Shown in pieces: positions 1 to 5,976 of a stretch of DNA of 7,211 nt. The DNA is from OMOG01 sp041485845. GTDB taxonomy: Bacteria > Acidobacteriota > Terriglobia > Bryobacterales > Bryobacteraceae. The position numbers and the translations under genes are program-made. The notes beneath the pieces are model-generated. The model did no database searches. It had not been told where the DNA came from and worked only from the letters and a program-made list of their open reading frames with translations. Position 1 is the first letter of the stretch. Each line of letters starts with the position of its first letter. The stretch is taken from NCBI GenBank assembly GCA_041485845.1, contig JBGPKH010000477.1, positions 1 through 7,211 on the forward strand, read 5' to 3'.

Positions 1-66
1 ATACAACGATGTGAGATTCTCCGCGGCTGGACACGACGGAGGACTTGCGTGGAGAGAGGGGACAGC

Positions 67-3000
67 ATGAATCGGCTCAGGGCAGTGGTCATCGCAATAT
101 TGTTGGCGAGTCCGGCGTCGGGAGCGACACTCACCCTGGTTGCCGCGCCCAACCCCGCGACCTTCGGGCAGGGCAGCGTCACGATGACGGCCACCCTCAG
201 CGGCTACAGCGGGGGAGACAAGGTCACCTTTTACGATGGCACGCCCGGGCCGAACAACGTGATCGGCGCCGTCAACGTCGGCGGTTCCGGATCGACACGG
301 AATGTGCAATTGAACAAATCGAATTTCTCCGCCGGTACGCACAATCTGTCGGCAACTTGCTGCGTCTCATTTTTCGGCGATGGCGACTATTCCGGCTCCA
401 CCACTCTGACAGTAAACAAGGCCACCCCCACGGTCACATTCTCCAGCAACCTGAATCCCTCCACCTTCGGCCAGACCGTGACTCTGAGCGCCAACGTGCC
501 GTTCAACGCGACCGGAAGCATCACCTTTTTGAGTGGCAACAACCCCATAAGCTCTCCGCAGTCGATCTTCGGCGGGAGCGTGGTAATGAACACCGTCTTT
601 TCGCCCGGCACGTATTCGCTCACCGCAAGGTACAACGGCGATTCGAACTACAACCCGAACACGTCTTCACCGATCACGCAAGTCGTAAACAAGGTAACCA
701 CCACGACCACCCTTTCGAGCTCACAGAACCCCTCCAGCGCCGGCCAGACCGTGACCCTGATGGCAGCCGTGCAGCCAAACGGCCCGACGGGTACGGTCAA
801 CTTTCTGGATGGCCAGACCTTGTTAGGCAGCGTGAATCTGAGCAATCCAACGGTTAGTTTCACGACATCGTCGCTGTCCTCCGGCAGCCACAGCCTGACG
901 GCTGCCTACAGCGGCGACGGGAACTTTTCCGCGAGCACGTCGACGGCGATTACGCAGACGGTTGTCAGCGCCGGTTCGCGCACCATCACTTCACTCAGCC
1001 CGAGCACGGCCGCCGCCGGGGGCGCGGGCTTTACCCTGATCATCAACGGCACCGGCTTCATCCAGGGCGCCGCGGCGCAGTGGAACGGCGCATCGCTCAC
1101 TACGACCTTTGTCAACGCGACGCAGGTGACCGCCGCGGTTCCGGCCAGCTTGATCGCCAGCGCGGGCACGGCCATCATCAAGGTGATAACCGGGGGAGGC
1201 GCCACCAACGGCGCGCCGTTCACCGTAAACCCGCCGGGCCAGTCGTGCATCTTTTCGTTCTCGCCGTTGAATGCCGCCTTTGCTGCAGGCGGCGGTCCGG
1301 GCAGCTCATTGGTGACGGCTTCCCGCAACGACTGCACCTGGAACGCCACGAGCAATGTCAACTGGATCACGTTTCCGGGCGGCTCGATCACCGGCAGCGG
1401 GACACTGAACTACAACGTGGGTGTCAACTCCGCCGGCACCAGCCGCACGGGAACGATCACGGCCGGCTTCCAGTCGTTTTCCGTGACGCAGGGCGGAACG
1501 GCCTGTACCTTTACGCTGCCAAGCTCCAGCCAGGCATTCGGTCCGGCCGGCGGCAGTGGCACTGCTGCGGTGCAGGCGCCGCCTGGGTGCAATTGGACGG
1601 CCAACAACGGCGGCGTCCCCTTTGTCACGATCACTTCACCGGGCAGCGGATCGGGGAGCGGAACGGTCGGCTACACGGTGGCGGCAAATCCCTCGGCCAA
1701 CCCCCGTTCCGCCGTCCTCGCGATCGCCAATCGGCCGTACACGGTGGTCCAGTCTGGAAGCGGGTCCACGGTGAGTTGCACGGTGGCCGCCACCTCGGCG
1801 CCCCAGGTGCAGCTCGAAGGGCTCACGGAAGCGGCCGGGGGGATCGCGATCAATTGCAGCGGCTTGAGCGGCACCATAAAGGCCGATATCACGTTGACGT
1901 TGAATACCAACGTGACCAACCCGCTTAACGGCGCCATCAATCCCCTGTTGACGGTGAATGGAGGCAGTCCGCTGAGCGGGGTGGTGACGGGTTACAACGC
2001 CATCCGCTTCGCGGGGGTGTCGCTCGCGCCGGCGGCGAATGGCACGGTGAATATGACGATCGCGCAGGTGTGCGCCAACGCGAATCAGTTGGGAGTGCCG
2101 GGCAACCTTCAGCCAATTCCGATCACCGGTCAGGTGAGTATCGGCGCTTTGGCGGTAGTGCCGGTGATCGGCGCACAGCAGACCATGGCGACCGTTTTGC
2201 CGGCGCTGATTTTCACCAAGACCCAGGCCATTCCACCCGCTGGGGGATCGCGGACTCTCGTCCCGCTGGTCTTTCAGGAGTCTGATCCCTCGTCATTTCA
2301 GGCCAATGGGACGCGCCTGCGGGCAGTGCTGACCAACCTGCCCGGCACGGTGCAGGTGTTCGCGCCGGTTTTTCCTTCCGAAGGCGCGTCACGGGCGCAA
2401 TTGTACTCAGCCGACGCCAACGGATCGGGAGGTTCGCCCTTGTCCGGAGGGCCGATTCCAGAAGGACAATATCAGCAATTGACGATCACCGGAGGGACTG
2501 CCACCGCAACCTGGCCGGTGCTGGCCGCCGATGCGGCCCAGGCGGAGACATGGACCTTCCCGCTCGTTCTGTTGAACGCCACCACCAACGATCTCAACCA
2601 GATCCGGGTGGCGGGCAGCCTCGGGCCGGTGAGCGACGTGAACGTGGCGAGCCCAACCGAGCCGGTGCCGCGCTACCGCGACTTTTCGGTGCCCCAAAAA
2701 CTAGTGAACCTGCGGGTCACCACATCGGTTGCGGTGCAAGCGCCGGGTGGCGCCGCAGCGGCCCTGAAGCCGTTGCTCCATGCGGCAGCGGCGTTCCCCC
2801 AGAAGGACGCGATCGACGTAGGATCCAAGGTCACGTTCACTCATCAATTGGTGAACGACACTTCGGACCCGACGCAGACCGCGACCAACGTGGTGATACG
2901 AGACAATCTGCCATCGGGCCTGACCTTAATCAGTTGTACCGCGCCGGGCGCCAGTTGCGGCGGCACGGGAAATCAAGTTCAAGTGAATTCCGGGTCAATC

Positions 3001-4068
3001 GCGCCAGGCCAGGTGGTCACGGTCACGGTAGTGGCGCAGGTCGATCCGTCGCTCGCGGGCGGAACGTTGCTGGAAAATCCAGTGATCGTCGGCAGCGACG
3101 AGGTGAACCAGGATCTGTTGGCCGCCACCGCCAGCACCAGCTTCATCGTGCTCAACGGCGTGCCGGTGGCCGTGGGGCAGACTCCCGCGTCGGGCTCCGG
3201 CAACACGCAGAACTTCACGTTTCAGTTTTCGCACCCTTCGGGGTTCCAGAATCTGGGAGTCGTCAACATACTCATCAACAATTTCCTGGATGGACTCAAA
3301 GCCTGCTACCTCGCCTATATCGTGCAGTCCTCGACGCTTGTCCTGGTCGATGACCAGGGGCACGCCGGTGGCCCATTCGCCGGCGCCGCTGTGCTGGGCG
3401 ATACCAGCACCATCCAGAACGGTCAGTGCGGGGTGGTTTTGACCAATGCCGTGGGTAGCGGGAGCACCCTGACGCTGACCCTGAACATCACGTTCAAGCC
3501 GGCGTTTGGCGGAAATCGGATCGTATTTGTGGCAGCGCGCGACCAGGCCCAAGGGAACACCGACTGGCAGGCGTTGGGGGTTTGGCAGGTGCCGTTTACT
3601 CCACCCGGGGCCATCGCCGTGACGGGCGTGAGTCCTCCGCGGGACGCGGGGCCCGCGGGCGCCAACAAACAGTTCACGTTCAGCTTCACGGACAGCAACG
3701 GAGCAGGCAATTTCGGAATCGTGAACGTGCTGGTGAACAAGTTCATCGACGCTAAGAACGCCTGCTATTTGGCCTATATCGCTTCGATCAACACGCTGGT
3801 GCTGGTGAACGACGCGGGCGATGCGGGAGGGCCGTTTGCGGGGGCGATGGTGCTGAACGGGGTGTCGGCCAGTATGGAAAACGCGCAGTGCCAGATCAGC
3901 TCGGTGGGATCGACTGTGACGCCCGGGCCCAACTCGCTGAGCCTCACGTTGAACATCACGTTCAAGCCGGCCTTCGCCGGCAATCGGGTTCTGTACCTGG
4001 CGGGGCGGGACGTCGCGAACGGCAACAACACAGACTGGCAGGCCGCGGGGACTTTCACCGTACAGTAG
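67..4068 (+). CDS. Large secreted modular protein (Ig-like x3, TIG, BACON x2, DUF11-like, paired C-terminal repeats)
   Basis: Predicted extracellular protein of 1333 residues, probably adhesive or carbohydrate/surface binding; no catalytic motif is visible. Residues 1-20 form a signal peptide (MNRLR, a hydrophobic AVVIAILLA core, then ASGA). Next come three Ig-like repeats at about 20-118, 119-209 and 210-300 (NPST/SxGQTVTL, YxGDxNY/F), a TIG/IPT-like domain at about 305-388, two BACON-like domains at about 394-476 and 480-564 (C-x-W, G-x-G, V-x-Q ends), a domain with an EGLTE motif at about 567-735, a less defined beta-rich stretch, a DUF11-like domain at about 914-1028, and two related C-terminal repeats at about 1050-1175 and 1203-1333. 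No LPXTG, PEP-CTERM or transmembrane anchor is seen at the C-terminus. Start choice: ATG 67 has GAGGGG 5 bases upstream and gives the cleanest signal peptide. An in-frame GTG at 49, with GGAGGA 5 bases upstream, would add six residues and is a real alternative. Stop is TAG. Module assignments are by eye; substrate and role are inference. Confidence 0.9.
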   Translation: MNRLRAVVIAILLASPASGATLTLVAAPNPATFGQGSVTMTATLSGYSGGDKVTFYDGTPGPNNVIGAVNVGGSGSTRNVQLNKSNFSAGTHNLSATCCVSFFGDGDYSGSTTLTVNKATPTVTFSSNLNPSTFGQTVTLSANVPFNATGSITFLSGNNPISSPQSIFGGSVVMNTVFSPGTYSLTARYNGDSNYNPNTSSPITQVVNKVTTTTTLSSSQNPSSAGQTVTLMAAVQPNGPTGTVNFLDGQTLLGSVNLSNPTVSFTTSSLSSGSHSLTAAYSGDGNFSASTSTAITQTVVSAGSRTITSLSPSTAAAGGAGFTLIINGTGFIQGAAAQWNGASLTTTFVNATQVTAAVPASLIASAGTAIIKVITGGGATNGAPFTVNPPGQSCIFSFSPLNAAFAAGGGPGSSLVTASRNDCTWNATSNVNWITFPGGSITGSGTLNYNVGVNSAGTSRTGTITAGFQSFSVTQGGTACTFTLPSSSQAFGPAGGSGTAAVQAPPGCNWTANNGGVPFVTITSPGSGSGSGTVGYTVAANPSANPRSAVLAIANRPYTVVQSGSGSTVSCTVAATSAPQVQLEGLTEAAGGIAINCSGLSGTIKADITLTLNTNVTNPLNGAINPLLTVNGGSPLSGVVTGYNAIRFAGVSLAPAANGTVNMTIAQVCANANQLGVPGNLQPIPITGQVSIGALAVVPVIGAQQTMATVLPALIFTKTQAIPPAGGSRTLVPLVFQESDPSSFQANGTRLRAVLTNLPGTVQVFAPVFPSEGASRAQLYSADANGSGGSPLSGGPIPEGQYQQLTITGGTATATWPVLAADAAQAETWTFPLVLLNATTNDLNQIRVAGSLGPVSDVNVASPTEPVPRYRDFSVPQKLVNLRVTTSVAVQAPGGAAAALKPLLHAAAAFPQKDAIDVGSKVTFTHQLVNDTSDPTQTATNVVIRDNLPSGLTLISCTAPGASCGGTGNQVQVNSGSIAPGQVVTVTVVAQVDPSLAGGTLLENPVIVGSDEVNQDLLAATASTSFIVLNGVPVAVGQTPASGSGNTQNFTFQFSHPSGFQNLGVVNILINNFLDGLKACYLAYIVQSSTLVLVDDQGHAGGPFAGAAVLGDTSTIQNGQCGVVLTNAVGSGSTLTLTLNITFKPAFGGNRIVFVAARDQAQGNTDWQALGVWQVPFTPPGAIAVTGVSPPRDAGPAGANKQFTFSFTDSNGAGNFGIVNVLVNKFIDAKNACYLAYIASINTLVLVNDAGDAGGPFAGAMVLNGVSASMENAQCQISSVGSTVTPGPNSLSLTLNITFKPAFAGNRVLYLAGRDVANGNNTDWQAAGTFTVQ
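127..966 (+). repeat. Three tandem Ig-like repeat units inside the large secreted protein
   Basis: Three units of about 90-98 codons each end in VNK, VNK and TVV and share the order NP-x-GQ...VT, GTV/GSITFL-G, GTHNL/GTYSL/GSHSL, and YSGD/YNGD-x-NY/F. Units 2 and 3 also share a 15-base identical stretch at 468-482 and 741-755, coding for the GQTV segment. This is the pattern of bacterial Ig-like domain repeats (Big_3_5 type), which form stalks in surface proteins. Copies are well diverged at DNA level, so recent slippage is not indicated. Confidence 0.75.
3157..4065 (+). repeat. Duplicated C-terminal domain (ACYLAY...QC repeats) of the large secreted protein
   Basis: Two consecutive units of about 125-130 residues share FTF-x-F, N-x-G-V/I-VN-I/V-L, ACYLAYI, LVLV-D-x-G, AGGPFAGA, QC, LTLNITFKPAF-x-GNR, ARD/GRD and NTDWQ-A-G. 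Each has exactly two Cys: 1080 and 1121 in the first, 1233 and 1275 in the second, a nearly constant spacing of 41 and 42. DNA at 3482-3503 and 3950-3971 is identical over 22 bases. I recall this unit at or near the C-termini of other acidobacterial secreted proteins but know no function for it. A disulfide within each unit is inference from the conserved spacing and the export signal. Confidence 0.75.
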
Positions 4069-4072
4069 CCGG

Positions 4073-4094
4073 CATCTGGTAAGGTAACCAGATG
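4073..4094 (+). other. Perfect 8-bp inverted repeat just downstream of the large gene, covering the next ATG
   Basis: CATCTGGT at 4073-4080 and ACCAGATG at 4087-4094 pair perfectly around a 6-base loop (AAGGTA), starting 4 bases after the TAG at 4066-4068. There is no T tract after the stem, so it is at best a weak or Rho-assisted terminator or an mRNA 3'-end stabiliser. The right arm contains the ATG (4092-4094) of the small downstream frame, and the loop holds its only Shine-Dalgarno-like bases (AAGG). In the transcript the hairpin would mask that start. The role is uncertain. Confidence 0.4.
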
Positions 4095-4316
4095 GTGCAG
4101 CGAATTAGCCGTCGTCCGCTGCGATCGCGGAATGCCGCCTGGGCGGCGTGGCTCGCGCAAAAACTGGCCCGGGCAGCCCGGCGGCACGACCTTTCTCGGG
4201 GGCCCGGCTGGCGCGGAATCCGGCGGCGCAAGCAGCACATCGAAGCGTTGCTCGGCGACGCCATCGCCCAACTTCGGGCTGAGGGACATCCTGTCAACGG
4301 CCGCGTGCGGTTATGA
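4092..4316 (+). CDS. Small basic hypothetical protein (74 aa)
   Basis: I do not recognise this protein. It is Arg-rich and strongly basic, with a helical-looking first half (AAWAAWLAQKLARAARR) and a second helix (IEALLGDAIAQLRAEG), and no signal peptide or Cys. Third codon positions are mostly G or C, as in the neighbouring genes, which favours real coding. It begins 23 bases after the stop of the large secreted gene, on the same strand, with only a weak AAGG about 7 bases before the ATG. Its TGA overlaps the ATG of the next frame as ATGA (4313-4316), an arrangement typical of translational coupling. It could be a nucleic-acid-binding small protein or a decayed remnant; both are guesses. Confidence 0.35.
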   Translation: MVQRISRRPLRSRNAAWAAWLAQKLARAARRHDLSRGPGWRGIRRRKQHIEALLGDAIAQLRAEGHPVNGRVRL

Positions 4317-4482
4317 CGCTGGCCTGCGTGCTGGCGGGGATCGAGCTTCGCCATGGGGCCGCGGAAGTCCTGCGCCAAGCGTCGCGGGCTTCAAAGCCGG
4401 GCTCTACCAGCCTTGCATCGACTCGCTGTGCTTCTCCGCCCCGGTGTTCTATTACCTGGTGTGCTACTGGTTTGCGCGCTGA
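4313..4482 (+). pseudogene. Possible small frameshifted gene (unknown)
   Basis: The reading frame starting at ATG 4313, inside the ATGA overlap, opens with a coding-like segment (MTLACVLAGIELRHGAAEV) rich in G/C-ending codons. From about 4375 that frame becomes Ser/Arg/Pro-rich and loses this character. The frame one base back instead becomes strongly coding-like, reading VAGFKAGLYQPCIDSL then FSAPVFYYLVCYWFAR and ending at TGA 4480-4482. Almost every codon there ends in G or C. The simplest reading is a short gene of about 56 codons with an indel around 4370-4380, having a hydrophobic aromatic C-terminus that might be a membrane segment. Alternatively the tail belongs to another truncated gene. 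The first frame formally stays open to 4603, but that part is antisense to the GAF fragment. I do not recognise the protein. Confidence 0.25.
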
Positions 4483-5089
4483 CCAACAGAGTAAGATAAT
4501 GCTGCCTTGCGTCTTCTATCAGCAGGTATTGCTTGGTGCTCACGACGAAAGACTGCACATCCGCCGTAGGCTTGGCCAGCGGCCATTTGCTCATGCCTGG
4601 TAGATTGATCTGCGGATCGTCCGATTCGTCCCAAACCCCGTTGATGTGCAGTTCGCCCGGGTCCACGAGGGAGAAGAAGACGCGCTTGTAACCCAGGGAA
4701 CGAAGACCCGTCGCCGCCGACCGCAACACGCCATCCACGTCAAGAATCTGGCTGCCCAAAGCCTCCACGATCTCCCGCGTGATTCGCTCGAACGTCTCCC
4801 GAAACCGCAATAGTTGCCGGTCGCGCCGCAGGTCCACCGCGTGATCGTGGGCATCGCGGAATGCTTTGATCAGCTCCCCCGACAGCCGTAGGCGCTCGTG
4901 GGAAAGCAGCCGCTTGCCCCGAAAATCTCCTGCCATCGCGGCGAAGGGTTGGTCCGCCCAGAGTCCCTTCAGGCGTACTCCCAGAACCGCGCCTTCCCAT
5001 GGTGGACTGATGGACAATAATCCATCGTCAGGCCTTGCGCCCGCCTCCGTCAGAATCTCCTTCCCCGCTACCACCGCTTCCGGGCTCAC
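4391..5089 (-). pseudogene. GAF-like sensor domains: 3' fragment of a broken ATPase-GAF gene
   Basis: This open frame carries 232 codons from the first in-frame start (GTG at 5089). Residues about 1-80 look like the end of a first GAF-like domain, 80-105 an Arg-rich helical linker, and about 100-199 the first part of a second GAF domain (FERITREIVEAL, then GYKRVFFSLVDPGELHINGVW, then YLLIEDARQH). A full GAF domain would need roughly 50 more residues. Instead, residues from about 204 turn into Ser/Thr/Arg/Pro-rich sequence antisense to another coding-like frame, so the gene is cut near 4472-4495. Coding-like protein also continues upstream of the GTG in the same frame (RYVLGFPEVTFWRHTGRW at about 5112-5165) with no start codon. 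This piece was therefore once fused to the upstream fragment rather than being its own gene. GAF domains bind small ligands or chromophores in signalling proteins; the ligand is unknown. Confidence 0.6.
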
Positions 5090-5771
5090 CGCTTCTACCT
5101 CGACCGGTTCCCAACGCCCAGTGTGCCTCCAAAAGGTAACCTCCGGAAAGCCGAGAACGTACCGGCAGCCCTCCGAGTTCGATACCTTCCACCGCGGCCG
5201 CGTGCATGTCGTGCCCCAGGATGTGCAGAATGCGCTCAGTCGGGTGCCGGTCCAGCGCGGTCACCGGACGCAACCGCTGGTCCGGTTCTGTCCTCTTGTA
5301 GTGCTCGATGGCCTCTGGCCAGTTGCCTACCGCAGCATACAGGACACCCAATCTTATTTCGCAATAGTGCTCCCGTACGGCCTTGGCCATCAAATCCGAG
5401 CTAAAGCTGAGCCGGCCGTTGTCCCGCACGGCCACGCCGGAAAGGGTCAGAGGTCCTGGAGTCCCAATTGGCTCGGGAACTAGCGGCACTTCCCCATTAA
5501 TCAGCTTCTTCAGATATGCCCAAGAGTCTGGATGGAGAGGAATCAGAGGCACCGCATGCTGCAGGATTCTGCGGTAAAGACGGCTGGCTACGTTCCGGTT
5601 CGCCAGTTTCTCTTCGATCCATCCGATCGTCCACGGCTCACCACCCGGGGGGCCTTCCCGAAACCGCATGTCCGTACCCATCCCCAGAATGGATCTCGTC
5701 ACGTCTGGGTTGCCCCCCGTGATCTCCCACAGTCTCCGCTCGCTCTCCTCGGGCGTGCTCGGATTTTTCAA
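5028..5771 (-). pseudogene. STAND/AAA-like ATPase C-terminal part with winged helix: 5' fragment of the same broken gene
   Basis: The formal start is a TTG at 5769-5771 just after an in-frame TAG, with no Shine-Dalgarno, so it is not a natural start. Residues 9-32 (ESERRLWEITGGNPDVTRSI) match the late part of AAA-like/STAND ATPase domains (GGNP motif). Residues about 60-136 fit the winged-helix module that follows in AAA_35-like proteins, including LTLSGVAVRDNGRLSFSS. Residues 137-160 look like a TPR-type helix pair, and about 178-200 start a sensor-like domain (RILHILGHDMHAAAVEGIE). Walker A and B motifs are missing. They would lie upstream, where a different gene now sits on the opposite strand. 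After about residue 200 (near 5171) this frame becomes Gly/Ser-rich nonsense while the frame at 5089-4391 carries the continuation, showing a frameshift. Whole proteins of this design are signalling ATPases; this copy cannot be functional as an ATPase. Confidence 0.6.
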
Positions 5772-5976
5772 TGCCTATCGGGAAGGGAAAAGGGTGACCA
5801 AACGGACTTTGACGGAAATCGCCGATCAGTTTCAGTATTGGCTGAAGAACCGCTCCGAGAAATGGGGCGCTCCGATTCTCGAACCTCCCGATGGCACGAT
5901 GACGAGAGCCGGCGGAACAAGTTTGTGGAACCGTACTTCCAAGATGCCAAGCCCAACCATGTGGTGGCGATCCTGA
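5668..5976 (+). pseudogene. Chimeric frame: antisense ATPase sequence joined to the truncated N-terminal part of the right-hand gene
   Basis: This 102-codon frame has three parts. Codons 1 to about 31 are antisense to the ATPase fragment and not protein-like. Codons about 34-75 (FFNAYREGKRVTKRTL, then EIADQFQYWLKNRSEKWG, then APILEPPDG) read as genuine protein and fit directly in front of the large right-hand frame. Codons from about 76 to the stop at 5974-5976 are out-of-frame reading of that gene. The ATG at 5668 has no good Shine-Dalgarno. The natural gene should have several tens more residues before FFNAYRE; these are absent. The protein-like part therefore marks a 5'-truncated gene followed by a frameshift near 5893-5898. 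Confidence 0.5.

Noticed and set aside
1..48. Promoter for the large gene
   Set aside because: Only 48-66 bases of upstream sequence are available and they hold no convincing -35/-10 pair; only Shine-Dalgarno-like purine runs are evident.
45..857. Plus-strand frame of 270 codons inside the secreted-protein gene
   Set aside because: It is extremely rich in Arg, His and Gln with no domain sense, typical of the alternative frame of a G+C-rich gene; the 49/67 frame gives a signal peptide and ordered domains.
127..966. CRISPR-like or short tandem DNA repeats
   Set aside because: The repetition is at protein-domain level with diverged DNA; there are no regularly spaced identical repeats.
2550..3353. 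Plus-strand frame of 267 codons
   Set aside because: Arg/Gly/Ser-rich shadow of the secreted-protein gene, lying over its beta-rich stretch, DUF11-like domain and the start of its first C-terminal repeat.
4073..4094. Classical intrinsic terminator after the large gene
   Set aside because: The stem is only 8 bp, moderately G+C, and is not followed by a T run on either strand. Kept only as an inverted repeat.
4866..5483. Plus-strand frame of 205 codons
   Set aside because: Antisense to the ATPase-GAF fragments and rich in Ser, Pro and Arg; it has no recognisable motif.
4484..5771. Insertion sequence bounded by the two breakpoints
   Set aside because: The enclosed segment has ATPase/GAF-like protein, not a transposase, and I could not see matching inverted ends or a duplicated target at the two borders.
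5885..5900. Programmed -1 frameshift of the transposase kind
   Set aside because: No slippery heptamer or A/T run and no obvious downstream stem; an indel explains the frame change better.
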